Shown piece after piece: positions 47,260 to 58,085 of a DNA stretch of 64,000 nucleotides. A model generated the notes under the pieces. The model ran no database searches, was not told the DNA's origin, and worked only from the letters and a program-made list of their open reading frames with translations. This DNA is from Drosophila persimilis (Eukaryota > Arthropoda > Insecta > Diptera > Drosophilidae). The position numbers and the translations under genes were made by a program. The stretch covers positions 1,364,001 to 1,428,000 of the forward strand of contig NW_020825343.1 in assembly GCF_003286085.1 (NCBI RefSeq). The letters are read 5' to 3'. Position 1 is the first letter of the stretch, and each line of letters begins with the position of its first letter.

Positions 47260-49119
47260 CTACTCGATGTAGATGTCCTCGATGGGATAAGCAGTTTCAA
47301 TGAATTTCTGATAGAAACGCTGAAAGGCCCGTCTGAGGAAGGATACAAGAATATATGTTAAGGTTTATCTTTGTGAGCATTTGATTTGAATGAAAACTTT
47401 ACCCAACTGCCTCGGCCACTGGCCTGGTGGACTCTGAGCCCTTGAAGACGTGGCAGGCAAAGCGCTGCACTGTGGGATGCTTCGTAATGAAGCCAATGAA
47501 GCGATGATCGCGAGGGTGAAATGCACAGAACGAGACGTTCTTCAGCGAGTAGAAATAGTCGATGCAGGGCTTCTTTTCCTTTTTGTTCTAAGGGGAGAAC
47601 AAACACAAAGGCTTCCTGTAGGATGACTCATTAACAGTTAGAGCGACATTCAGTACTTACATTGGGGCCCGAACGATCCACCATGCGTAGTCCCTGATCG
47701 GAGACCTCCAGAATACAGGTCTGTCCGGTGGGGGAGGCACCGTATTCGCCCACGATTTTGCGTACCGCTTGACAGACCACGCCGGTGCCCTTGTGCGCCA
47801 GCGTCTCCACGGATCCGAGGTATCCAAGCAGATAGCGCTCCTTCTTCACCAGCTGCACCGTCGGATCGAACTCGTTGTAGTCCAAGTCGACGGCATAGGC
47901 CGACGGGAAGATGCCCTGCCTTCCTGTGCGCAAGTTCACGCCCTCGCACCACAAGTCCTCGGCCTCCTTCTGCACGTAGATGGCATCGCCGATCTCCAGC
48001 TCGATCTCGTCATGATGTCGTGGCACAAACTTGTGCAGTCCGCGGTGTGTGGCCTCCAGCATCTCCAACTGCCCGAAGGGCACGCCACCAAATGGCGGAG
48101 GAAACGGTGACTGGGAGACGGGCGATGTGATCTGTGGCGACATGCTCTTGAAGTCATTCGGCGAGTGCGCTGTGCTGTGGCCACTGTCCACATCCCCCAG
48201 GCTCTGCAGCCGCTCCGAATCGGGGCTGGAGTCTTCATCCATTAGATAGCCGCACTTCAGCGACAGGAATGAGCGTTGTTGTCCGGTGCGCGGTGCAGCC
48301 AAGGGACCTCCAATGATTCCGCCGCCTCCAGTTCGAAACTCATCGGCCAGCGATCCGTAGTTAGTGCCACCTAAAAGATGCAGAATGGAAGCTGCAACAA
48401 GGCCATGAGTGGGTAAGACTTCAGCTACGAATGGGGCAAGGATTCTGTCTACTTACATTTCTGGTTTTTTGGTATCTCGGGCAACTTGCGACGTCGCCGT
48501 GTGGCTGCCGCATTCGGAGTCAGCAGATCCGTGCTGGCGCCAATGGTCACGGGGGCCGACGAGAGAGCATTGGGGGCCATTCCCATGATGCCGCCAATGG
48601 CATCCTGATGGTTCAATGGGTGATGCCGATGTGAGTTGAACGAGTCGTTTGTGTCGAGAGAACCGTCCGATGAGAGTGTGACTTTGAGACCATCCCCCAG
48701 CTCGTCGTCCTCCACTTGGCGCAGCTTGGGCTCACGTTCACGTTCCGCCATGCCCATGCCCCCAATGCCATCCTCCTGGTCCGAGCCATCGCCATCGCTC
48801 TTCGAGGAGGTGGAGTCCTCCATATCATCGTTGGGAATTAAACTGAGGCAGAGTAGAGGAATTGTTTTGAGGACAGAATATTGAAGGACAGAACACGAGA
48901 GAATAACATCTTGAAAATTCGATATTTCAAAGAATGTTATCCAGAGGTTCTTTCGGAGCCACGTGTTTCGTTCGGGGAAAAAAATACTTTTCTTTTTACT
49001 TACGAGTAAAATGCATGGGAATTATTTTTCTTGTTGGCCGCTGCACCTGCTCCAAATGTGGCAATCGTATGTGGCTCAAATATCGGCCTATGGAACTCCT
49101 CGAACTCACTGTCCGCCAT
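47260..49119 (-). CDS. Aplip1: APP-like protein interacting protein 1 (JIP1 scaffold)
   Basis: Five coding exons on the minus strand, 49119-49004, 48842-48457, 48370-47661, 47587-47403 and 47332-47260, giving 489 residues, the size I recall for fly Aplip1. The start MADSEFEEFHRPIF precedes an acidic, Ser-rich region. A basic motif RRRRKLPEIPKNQ (about 153-165) could be the JNK-docking site. An SH3 domain (about 275-330, LHKFVPRHHDEIELEIGD and RQGIFPSAYAV) is followed by a PTB/PID domain (about 340-485, ERYLLGYLGSVETLAHKGTG, HRFIGFITKHP and FACHVF). The protein ends YPIEDIYIE; in JIP1 the extreme C-terminus with this Tyr-containing acidic tail binds kinesin light chain. The family scaffolds the JNK kinase cascade and links cargo such as the APP homologue to kinesin-1 in axons. 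All splice phases agree and no defect is seen. Confidence 0.95.
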
Positions 49120-49904
49120 GGCTAACACTTGGGCTGCTGCTGCCAGCTGCCACACCCACACGGACTCAAGACGTTGCAAGTGCCTTCAATTAGAGGAGCT
49201 GCCTGAATCGGAACTCTGGACAATCCTCCCAGGAATTGGACAACTTTTCCACAGTTTTCCCAGAACGAACTGTCCAATTGAGTTAGAATTTTCACTTCTT
49301 CATGCGAAAATCGATAATTTCCTTGACGTTGTCTCGCTGCTGCTGCTGCTGCCTGGCTCTCGCACGAGTACTTGAGGCTTTGGCTCTGGCTCTGGCTCTA
49401 GTTCTGGCCCTGTCAGATGTCCAGACACGAGTATGCGTACGCGTATTACTGCTGCTCCGCTCTGCTCCGGGGAAATTTCAGAGGAATTTCAGCTGTCCAA
49501 CTTTCTCTCTATTCTCTCTTTCTCCCTCTGGCCTCTCTCCAAACTTGTTTTTGTTTACAAGCTCTGCGGCGGTGGAGTCTCTCTCTCTATCTCTCTTGGG
49601 GGTTGACAGGAAACGCGCATGCGTCTGTACCGTACATCCGCTTCTCATGCGCTTGGGGGTGGCTTCAGAATTGCAATACTGTTGCGCTTTGGCTTGCGAG
49701 ACACTTCCAGGGCTGGATTTCCGATGAAACGAGGGAGCATTGCAGTAGGGGCAACAAAATTATGACTTGGTGCAGACATATGCACTTTTCGAATAGAATG
49801 GAAGGATTGAATGCCAGGAATTCAATACTGAATAATTAATAAGGCATAAAGAATGTTGTGAACTACATTTAGACTGCCTTGATTGTGATGCTTCTGAAGC
49901 CAGG
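49120..49904. other. Upstream region of Aplip1
   Basis: Probably contains the Aplip1 5' UTR and promoter, with 'tggctctgg' repeats at 49378-49407 and CT-rich DNA at 49500-49600. No core element could be singled out and no second gene is seen. Confidence 0.45.
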
Positions 49905-50710
49905 CAAATCAGTGATAGACTGATAAGCTTATTCCCAGTATTCTCAAAGATATTCGAAACAATATTCTTGAGTAAAAGTACTTAGAGCTGCTCAACCCAT
50001 CCTCAAAGCTGATGAGACCTCAGGGGTGTTTCTCGATGTGAAACAAGCCTTCGACCAAGTCTGGCACAAGGGAGTTTTATGCAAACTAAAGATTCTCTTA
50101 CCCGGCTCATCATCCACCTGCTACAAAGCCGTTGTTGAGCAACTCCAAGTGTACCCCGAATCCGCGGAAGATCCAGATCTAACCCTCAATAGTAGTCACT
50201 GCCACCTCGGAGTCCACTTTGATGGAAGTCTGACTTGGAGACCACACAGCAGAGCGGCTGTCATAAACTTAAAAAGTGTCTGTAAAAGGCTATGTTAGTT
50301 CCCAAATGGGCATACGGCATTCAAGTCTGCGGATGTGCAGCGAAGACACATTCTCAGAAAATATGAATCAAGCAAACGTAAGCTCTAAGGGCGATGACAG
50401 TTGCCCCTTCATGGGTTTGGACCACCATGCTTGACAGAGATGTCCACATCACTATAGTGGGTATCCAATAAACCACTATAGTAGCCGATACAATGATATG
50501 TTGTCGAATCATCCAAACGGAGCAGCTAGAGGATAACTGCACCCTCAAATCCCATGCAGACTCAAACGTCTACACCCCTCGAACACTAAAAGTAGGCAAA
50601 TTTTGTAAATACTAAATGGAATAGTAAAAAATTGTAAACTCTTACCAAGAAATACCAAAAATATTTAATCATAGTTTAAGTAAAACTGTTTTCTAATAAT
50701 AGGTAATAAA
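49905..50710 (+). mobile_element. Remnant of a jockey-clade LINE (reverse transcriptase pieces)
   Basis: About 49916-49980 reads ISLFPVFSKIFETIFLS, the conserved start of the jockey reverse transcriptase core (usual form PISLLPxFSKxFEK). After a frame change, 50015-50085 reads GVFLDVKQAFDQVWHKGVL, the block with the first catalytic Asp (usual form FLDVSQAFDKVWH). A deletion has removed the middle, including the YxDD region. From 50170 'HLGVHFDGSLTWRPH' and then 'WAYGIQVCG', 'LRAMTVAPSWV' are the C-terminal part. Several stops and frame changes are present, so the copy is dead. The 3' end is probably the A-rich 'taataaaaa' at about 50702-50710. No 5' end or gag frame remains: a 5'-truncated, internally deleted old insertion. 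Confidence 0.8.
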
Positions 50711-50719
50711 AACATATAT

Positions 50720-50960
50720 ATTTATACCCGATACTCAGTGAGTTTGGTTCCTCAGAGGGTCAGAGGGCGCACACTGCACGATGAAGAGTGTGTGTGAGCG
50801 AGAGGGAAAGAGTCAGCGCGTGGAATTATTTGCTCCTTCCTGCTTTAATAATAATCCGATCTGATCCAGATTCGGCAATCTGCTAGATTTGGTCTCTATC
50901 TATGATTCTGCGAGCTTTCCCGTATCCTCAAAGTTGTGCATGGCACAGATTTTCGTCCCA
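50720..50960. repeat. Dispersed repeat, copy B, next to the LINE
   Basis: Begins 'tatacccgatactcagtgag', a phrase common to Drosophila interspersed repeats, directly after the LINE 3' end. The part 50766-50906 matches 46453-46592. Non-coding. Confidence 0.65.
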
Positions 50961-52838
50961 TAGACCCATATAGTACTCTTTGATTATTATAGACTATACA
51001 ATCTACAGATCTGTGACTGATTTTCGTTGAGGAATCCCGTGGTTCATCTTGAACCAAAGTAAGCTAATGTAATGGATAGTTTTTCCCTGCTTTTCTGATG
51101 GAAATATCATGCAGTTTTGTTTATTCGCACGCGAAAATAATCCAAAAAGTGCCAGTATACTGGGTAACACCTGTTTCGGTTGAATACCTTCAGTTAGGAA
51201 CAGATTAAATGGGTTTAAAGTTTAAAGTTAGACAATTTTGGGGTGAAGAAAGTTCTTCAATCAGAAACCATCCACTAGATACCAAACATTGCCTGATTTT
51301 ATTGAATAAATAGTACGCACATGCTGTAATAGCTTTAAAAATTGTGCTCTGGGCATCTGAGCATCTGAGCATCGAGCAGCCAATGAAAACGTATTAAGTG
51401 TTGTTTGTGTTCCCCATTGTGTCGAATCAAAAATTTCATCCCCCATGCGAATTAGTTGCTGTAACTTAATTATGCCGAAAAATCAAGGAAATTAACAACT
51501 GCCATTCATCGTGACCTCGTCTCCGTTTCGGTCTTGGTCTCCGTCTCCGTTTCTGTCTGCTGCCTTTTTAGCAGATTGGAATGGGAATGGGGCAAGGGGC
51601 AAGGGGCAAGGGGATGCCATGTAGTATCCTTTGAGGCACAGGCTCGGGCGGTGCTGCCGGTGCCGGTGCTACCATAAATCCATCAAACGCTTGTGCAGCT
51701 CTCGTGAACAAATAAAATGTGTTTCAACGTCCCCGCAGATCCCACCACCCCAGCACTGTCGACAGACAGCATCGTTTGTCGGTCAATCAGTTAGCCAGCA
51801 GCCATTAAGTTTATCGCTTCAGCTGATGAGCCCAAGGACACCCATTCCCATTCCCATTCCCATTCCCATTCCCATTCCCATACCCAATTCCATCAGCATC
51901 CTGAGGCATGTGGGATGTGCCACTCCAAAGGCACTAGCACTCTCCCCCATTGGCATCCGCTTTCGCATATTTTAATAGTCAAGTAGCCATGACTGTGGCT
52001 TCCCCGGGACGCTGTTTGCTCTTCTCGAAGCGCAAACAATAGAAAAGAAAACCCCAAAGAACGGAAAAGAAATTGCCATTTACTCGGGGATCTATTATTG
52101 ACTCTGTCGCTCGTCCTCCACCGGTGGCGACATGAAAGCATCAAGTGGTTGCGCGCTCCTGCCACGTGGGTGGCAACACTACCAGTATCTCCTCCATGGG
52201 ACCATTACCATCCTTTGACCATTCTGAATTTGTGTTTTAGAATCTGTTCGGCGTATTGATTTTTCTAGAAGGAGTTTGTGGAGGAGTTCGCCGAGGTACG
52301 CACCTCTCACGGTACGTTAGTTACTGCTGAGACCCGCATAAATTCAGCATTTGGAAAGTCAAGCGCAGGACTCGCCCCACTCTCCCCACTCCGACCAGCT
52401 CCCCAACACCCCTCAGCCCTATATCCTTCCCCCATTCGGAACTTTCAAAGTTGTTGCTGCTGATTAGAAAGTGAAACAGAGGCGGGTGCACATCCAGCCT
52501 TATCAGGCAATGCCCTGCCACATTTCCCATGCAGGCTGCAGATGAAAGTCGAGGTGCTTCTGTTGCAGGGTATCATGACGTCATGCGTTAACGCTTTAGC
52601 CTGATTCCAGGATGATTTGGCCAATCAGAAAAAGGAGCAGAGCCCACCCCCAACCCCCAGAAGCGCAGGAGGTGGGGCCTGTGGCTCTCACTTGTAGCTT
52701 TTATATTCTTCAACGAATTTATCTCTATGCCATGCCACGCACACACTTAATAAATACAATTGAATATGTATATGTGTGCCACCTCTGCGATTGCATGGGG
52801 CATGGGCATGGGGCACAGTCACTGCTCTGCGGGCCGCC
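50961..52838. other. Intergenic region between Aplip1 and Henna
   Basis: No supported gene. It holds 'gtctccgtctcc' repeats at 51528-51560, an array of the hexamer CCCATT at 51840-51884, a short 'ggggcaag' repeat at 51589-51613 and, near 52790-52835, the GC-rich approach to the Henna promoter. Confidence 0.5.
51840..51884. repeat. (CCCATT)n hexamer array
   Basis: Seven consecutive CCCATT/CCCATA units. Confidence 0.9.
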
Positions 52839-52875
52839 TATAAAAGGGCTGCCACAGCCGCAGGATCTTGCAGTT
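52839..52875 (+). promoter_or_regulatory. Core promoter of Henna (TATA box and initiator)
   Basis: A consensus TATAAAAG at 52839-52846 is followed by TTGCAGTTG at 52869-52877, whose A at 52872 lies 33 nt from the first T of the TATA box, the normal spacing for an initiator. Predicted leader before the ATG at 52958 is about 86 nt. Confidence 0.75.
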
Positions 52876-52957
52876 GTCGCAGAGTTGCGCATCCGACGCG
52901 TGTGCCCCGTGCGAAGAAATCTCCTCAACCTTTTTTTTAGTGCAGTGCAGTCCAGTG

Positions 52958-55086
52958 ATGAGTGCCTCAGGGAAGAGTCTCCTCGGCCTGTGGCTCTACA
53001 GGAGCGGCGAACAGGAGTGGGCCGTCAAGCAGGGCAGTCCCCTGCATCAAATCAAAAAGGAGGCCTCTGTGGCCGCCGCATCCAAGTCGCATGCAAGTCT
53101 CTCGCGGCACGCGTCGGCCCCTGGTGACAATTTTCTATGTTTTTCGCCTCCTCACAAGCAGGATCGCAGCGCGGTGGAGCCACCGCCCAGATTGGCCATC
53201 GGCGGGCCGGTGGACACCTCACGGCAGCACTCACCTGGCGAGCGCATTTCCATCATCTTCACGCTCCGCAATCAGGTGGGCAATCTCGCGCGGGCCCTGC
53301 AGGTCTTCCAGGAGCTGGGCATCAACGTGCTGCACCTGGAGCTGTCGCCCCTGGAGATGGGCACCAATCAGGCGGACGTCCTGGTGGATGTCGAGTGCGA
53401 TCCCCGTCGGCTGGATCAGGTGGTGAAGATGCTCAATCGGGAGGTGGCCTCCGTTAGCTATACGTCCGTGAATGCCACGAGTCACATGTCCAGGGCCCCA
53501 TCGCTCTCCGCTTGCTCCAGTTTCGGTGAGTTTTCTCGCATGCGGATCCCGGAAAAGTGCACGGCAATACATTCTCGGGGATCTTCTGCTTCGGTTCAGA
53601 TTTCGGCGACATGGTCTGGTTCCCCCGGAAGATATCCGACCTGGACAAGGCCCAGAATGTCCTGATGTATGGCTCCGACCTGGATGCCGACCATCCGGGC
53701 TTCAAGGATCCCGTGTACCGCAAGCGGCGCGAACAGTTCTCGGCCATAGCCAACAATTTCAAGCAGTAAGTGACACGACACCTGCCCCATCTTGCCACAT
53801 CACGCATCCCCTCTCCTCACACCCCCCATGCAGCGGCAGTCCCATTCCACGCGTGCAGTACACACCCGAAGAAGTGAAAACCTGGTAAGTTTTCCAATTG
53901 AGTTTTCGCCTTGGCCCTGGTGGGGGCACAGATTGATTTTGGTTTGCGAAAACTTTCTCCTTCGAAGGGGCACTGTTTTCCTCGAGCTGCACCGCCTCTA
54001 CGTGCTGCACGCCGTGCCGGAGTACATGGAGAACTGGCCGGACCTGGTCAAGTACTGCGGCTATCGGGCGGACAATGTGCCACAGCTGCAGGACGTGAGC
54101 GTGTACCTGAAACGGAAGACGGGCTTCCAGCTGCGTCCTGTGGCCGGGTACCTTTCGCCGCGGGACTTCCTCTCGGGCCTGGCGTTCCGCATCTTCCACT
54201 GCACGCAATACATCAGGCACTCTTCGGATCCGTTCTACACTCCCGAACCGTGAGTTTTCCGGCTGCTATCCCGCGGGGGGCTTTTCTTATGCCTTTTCTT
54301 GCAGGGACTGCTGCCACGAGCTGTTGGGCCACATGCCGCTGCTGGCAAACTCCAGTTTTGCTCAGTTTTCGCAGGAGATCGGCCTGGCGTCCTTGGGGGC
54401 CAGCGATGCGGACATTGAGAAGTTGGCGACGGTGGGTTTTCGGGGTTTAAATTCCTTTCGATTCCTTAAGGTTCCATCCTCCATCTTCCGTTGCTAGCTA
54501 TATTTCTTCACTGTGGAATTCGGGCTTTGCAAGCAGGCGGACAGCAGCTTCAAGGTGTATGGGGCAGGTCTGCTGAGCTCTGTGGCAGAGCTGCAGCATG
54601 CCATCACCGCCGGACCAAAGATCAAGAAGTTCGATCCGGAGTTCACCTGCAAGGAGGAGTGCATTATAACCTCCTACCAGAATGCCTACTACTATACGGA
54701 CTCCTTCGAAGAGGCCAAGGAGCAAATGCGGTAAGAGTCTTCCTTCTGAGAGATGTGTGGCATCCCACTTCCACAGCTAGTTCCTCCCCTTCAGGGCCTT
54801 CGCCGACAGCATTCAACGTCCGTTCGGTGTGCGCTACAATCCGTACACCATGAGCGTGGAGGTGCTCTCGAATGCCCAGAAGATCACGGCGGTGGTCAGT
54901 GAGCTCAAGGGCGACCTGAGCATCGTCTGCTCAGCGCTGAGGAAGATATCGGCCACCGATGAAAATCTGGACGTGGAATGCATAGCCAATATGCTGCACA
55001 ACAGCCTGAATGTACGCGGAGCAGCCTCCGGAAGCAAAGCCAGCAGTCCCGACAACTCGGACAACTCCACGGCGGAGGAGAACTAG
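52958..55086 (+). CDS. Hn: Henna, phenylalanine 4-hydroxylase (also peripheral tryptophan hydroxylase)
   Basis: Seven coding exons: 52958-53525, 53600-53765, 53834-53884, 53968-54249, 54305-54431, 54498-54730 and 54795-55086, 572 residues. An ACT regulatory domain (about 95-170, [18 protein letters not shown]) precedes the biopterin-dependent hydroxylase core, which starts [12 protein letters not shown] at about 190. The iron ligands are His360 and His365 in DCCHELLGH and Glu405 in [10 protein letters not shown]; each is exactly 75 higher than human PAH His285, His290 and Glu330. The C-terminal helix needed for tetramers is followed by a Ser/Asn-rich extension. It converts phenylalanine to tyrosine with tetrahydrobiopterin and oxygen; the fly enzyme also acts on tryptophan outside neurons. 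The N-terminus is about 75 residues longer than human PAH and includes a Ser-rich segment. No break or missing catalytic residue is seen. Confidence 0.96.
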
Positions 55087-55238
55087 GGATCTCGATGGCA
55101 GATCGGGGAAACGCAATCGGAGTATTTGGGACCATTTGTTTAGAAACGAAACTACAATACAATCTACTATACACCATATATCGTATATGCAATATATATC
55201 GTGTACCCGTGCATCTCTTTGTCTATAACTAATTGTTG

Positions 55239-55244
55239 TTTATT
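55239..55244 (-). terminator. Candidate polyadenylation signal of the 165-residue gene
   Basis: AATAAA on the minus strand, about 130 nt past the stop codon of the minus-strand gene and inside the likely 3' UTR of Henna. Confidence 0.45.
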
Positions 55245-55304
55245 TGCAAAGCCTAAAACTATCTAAATGTAAAGGCACTTATTATAAATACAAGTAATAC
55301 AAGT

Positions 55305-55310
55305 AATAAA
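55305..55310 (+). terminator. Candidate polyadenylation signal of Henna
   Basis: AATAAA 219 nt after the Henna stop, the first full consensus signal on this strand. Confidence 0.6.
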
Positions 55311-55374
55311 AGTCGCAGCGTCTTGGTGTACCGAACTTGCACTTGCACTTGTACGAGTAGGGGATTATAGTATC

Positions 55375-55931
55375 CTACTTGTAGATCATATCACAGTCGC
55401 TGTTGATGAGCAGCTTTTTGCTCATGTAGCTGGTCACACACTCGACAATAAAGTTGGGGATCGTCCAGAGGTTGAAGCTGAGCGCCAACGAGCGCCACTG
55501 CTGCAGTATCAGCCGCACGTCGTACAGCCAACCGAAGCGATGGCCAACGCGCTTCGACACCTGCGACGTCACGCCACGCACCACACCGCCGGCCAGTCCG
55601 CTGACGCTCACACGGCGGCCGCGCTTCCTCTCGCCCGATTCCTCTCCGGAGCTCGATCCCGAGTTCGAGCGAGAGTGCGAGCGCGAGCGAGAGCCCGATC
55701 TTGACCCAGAGTTCCCGCCAAAGGTCAGGGCGCGCTGCTCAAACTCCGGCTTGAGATCGACGCGTGGCGCGATTTGTATGCGATCGACTGTGTCACAGAT
55801 TTCCGCATTGCTGATGAGGATCCCCGCCACAATGTACATCATCTTGAAGACCCTATAATGGAGGATTGTGGGATTAGTAAGGGCAATCGCAGGGAGAGCC
55901 AATGCACGCACCTCACTGTGTGTGAAAACAT
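55375..55931 (-). CDS. Unrecognised small protein, 165 residues
   Basis: Two coding exons, 55931-55912 and 55852-55375, joined across a 59-nt intron (GTGCGT to TTATAG) in matching phase. The first exon codes for only six residues plus two bases. The product starts MFSHTVRVFKMMYIVAGILI, a hydrophobic stretch that could be a membrane anchor or targeting segment. Next come a conserved-looking part (EICDTVDRIQIAPRVDLKPE), a Ser/Arg/Gly-rich linker of about 45 residues, and a C-terminal region with aromatic and hydrophobic residues (GHRFGWLYDVRLILQQW, LWTIPNFIVECVTSYMSKK). The two ordered ends with a low-complexity middle suggest a real protein. I recognise no family. It is convergent with Henna, and its 3' UTR must overlap Henna's. 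It may be peculiar to flies. Confidence 0.75.
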
Positions 55932-57029
55932 CTTGGGCTATAGTTCTAAATATATTTTTGCACTAGAGAAGTGCCACGCCTTATCAGTCCAGTCACTGGC
56001 TTTCTGCTTATAGATCTGGCCGATCTGCTGATTTATTTGCTAGTTTCTATGCTTCGAGCACATGTGAACAACCTGCACCTGCACCCTGTCAACGTCTCGC
56101 TCGTTCACTCTCTCTCAGGAAAAGATGTTCCGCTTCGACTGCTCTATTCCGCTGCTTGAAACCAACTGAATGCCAGGGCAGTGGATCGCCCATCCATTCC
56201 TTAAACATTCGGCAGGCGATAAGGCTGCAGTTCCAATGCTAATGCTTGTGTAGATATGATCCCATCCCTCATTCAAGTCCATGAGATTATTATTATTAGT
56301 ATTTTATGTGTCTGCAGTTCATTGGAGGTGCTGTCTCTGTTCTTCTCTTTCGCTTCTCATTCTTTGGCTCTCTCTCTCTCTCTCTCTCTCGGCTTCTCTT
56401 GTGATAAGACCTCCACCTTATCGATCACAATTTTATGGATCACTTTTTCTATGGGACGACGACGGCGTCAAAATAACTCTGAATCGCTTGGAAACTACGT
56501 AATGTTTGCCGTCTCTCTTTCGTGCACTTTGGAACCATATTCACAATCCCATTCCCATTCCTATGAACTGTATGAGTGTTCAGTGTTCATTCCCTGAGAA
56601 TGAGATTACCCATTGGTTTGGACATGGGCCGATGTTTTGGGTTCGAACGGTCTGTCCCATGTTCTAGGTCCGTGTGCTGGCCGGCCTTAGATTACGAGTA
56701 GTGCTCCGTTCCGCTCCGCTTCTCTAATCTCTGCCAGAGATCTCTTCCACCCAGACACCTGCAGTTTTTGTCAATACCTCGTATGTGTGTGTGTGTGTGT
56801 GCCTGGGCTTTCTTGGGTTCTTAATCCACATTCCAGATAGAGATAGAGGTTCTGTTCTGTCTCCCTTCCACTATGACTGTCTTGTGGCAAAGACTCTACC
56901 TGCAACACGGACCCTGGAACGGAACCCACCTTCGAACAAGTTTTGTCTTGGCTCCAAAAATTCTCATCAAATTCTGCAGTGATTTTCTTGGCTAGAAAGG
57001 TACAAAAAATGTGCTTTCATCACTAGTAG
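55932..57029. other. Upstream region of the 165-residue gene and intergenic DNA
   Basis: No coding sequence. A CT tract lies at 56370-56390 and a GT tract at 56783-56801. The promoter of the small minus-strand gene should lie in the first few hundred bases, but no core element was identified. Confidence 0.45.
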
Positions 57030-57505
57030 CCTTGTATAACAGCTTTAACGGACAGAAAGCTCTCTTTTTCCAGGTTTTCAACACCTTTCATGAGCTCAAA
57101 GTAACGAAACCGCTTTTTCTTAAGCTTGCTTTACGAAAAGCTCTTTTCTTTTCCAACAAGCTGCACTTTTTTATAAAGCTTATTGTAACAAAACAGCGTT
57201 TTCTGAAGCTTTATTAGCGAAAAGCTCTATAGCTTTGCAAAAAGGTGTACTTTTGTATAAAGCTCTCAAAAACGAAACAGCTTTCCAAGAAGCTTTCTTT
57301 ACGAAAAGCTATTTTCCTTTCCCTAAAAAGCGAACCTTTTAATAAAGCTCACAATAGCGAAACAGCTTTGCCCAAAGCTTAATTAACGAAAAGCTCTTTT
57401 TCATTCCATAAGGTGTACTTTTTTATAAAGTTTAAAGTAACAAAACAGCTTTTTCCGAAGCTTTATTCACCAAAAGCCCTTTCTCCTTAATAAAAGTTTA
57501 AGGCA
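57030..57505. repeat. Degenerate 83-bp tandem array, about 5.5 copies
   Basis: The phrase AAAGCTC/AAAGCYC recurs at about 57056, 57138, 57222, 57305, 57390 and 57473, spacings of 82-85 bp. Each unit repeats the order 'aaaagctcttttc-ttcc', 'ggtgtactttttataaagct', 'gtaacgaaacagcttt', 'gaagctttatt-acga'. Units differ by substitutions and small indels, so the array is old. It is rich in AAGCTT palindromes. It does not match any repeat I know. Confidence 0.85.
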
Positions 57506-57858
57506 CTTTCATTAGAAAAAAGTAAATTCTTAAGACATTAGTCTGATGATAATCCAAAATATAAAGAATAGAATGAAATTCGGAAACTCTTAGAAAGGGC
57601 TCCCCATTACTTGTAACATTTCTCTTGTCTGTCCAGAAGATACACTTTCTTCACGTTCCTAGAACTTGAGTAAAGTGTAGATACTAGATATTTCCCCTTT
57701 CCAGTGCCTACCGAAAAGAAAGGACAACCAAACGACAAAGGACACCCGTCCACAGCCAATCAACTGTTTGTCTACCGCACCGCAAGAACCACTTAATTTG
57801 TTAACTGAATGAAGGCCTATTCCATCAACAGTAGTTGACTTTGTGCCACAGACACACC

Positions 57859-57889
<31 letters not shown>

Positions 57890-58057
57890 AGGAGGTGTCC
57901 ATCCTGAGGAAATTCTTAAGCAACACAGAGACGCCACAGAAATTCCCACATAAATTATGCACAAGTCCAGAGCCAAGGGTCGAGAGGCTTGACCACTGTC
58001 GGCCGGCTGGCGTCCAGTCGACAGGCAGGATCCGGCTACGAGTCCCTGTTCGTTCGG

Positions 58058-58085
58058 GTGGGGCGGGGCGGGGCGGGGCGGGGCG
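58058..58085 (+). repeat. (GGGGC)n array
   Basis: Five consecutive GGGGC units on the + strand. Confidence 0.9.

Noticed and set aside
53124-53161. Possible intron in Henna exon 1 (GTGACA to GCAG)
   Set aside because: Only 38 nt, below the workable size for fly introns, and removal would break the frame that is open without it.
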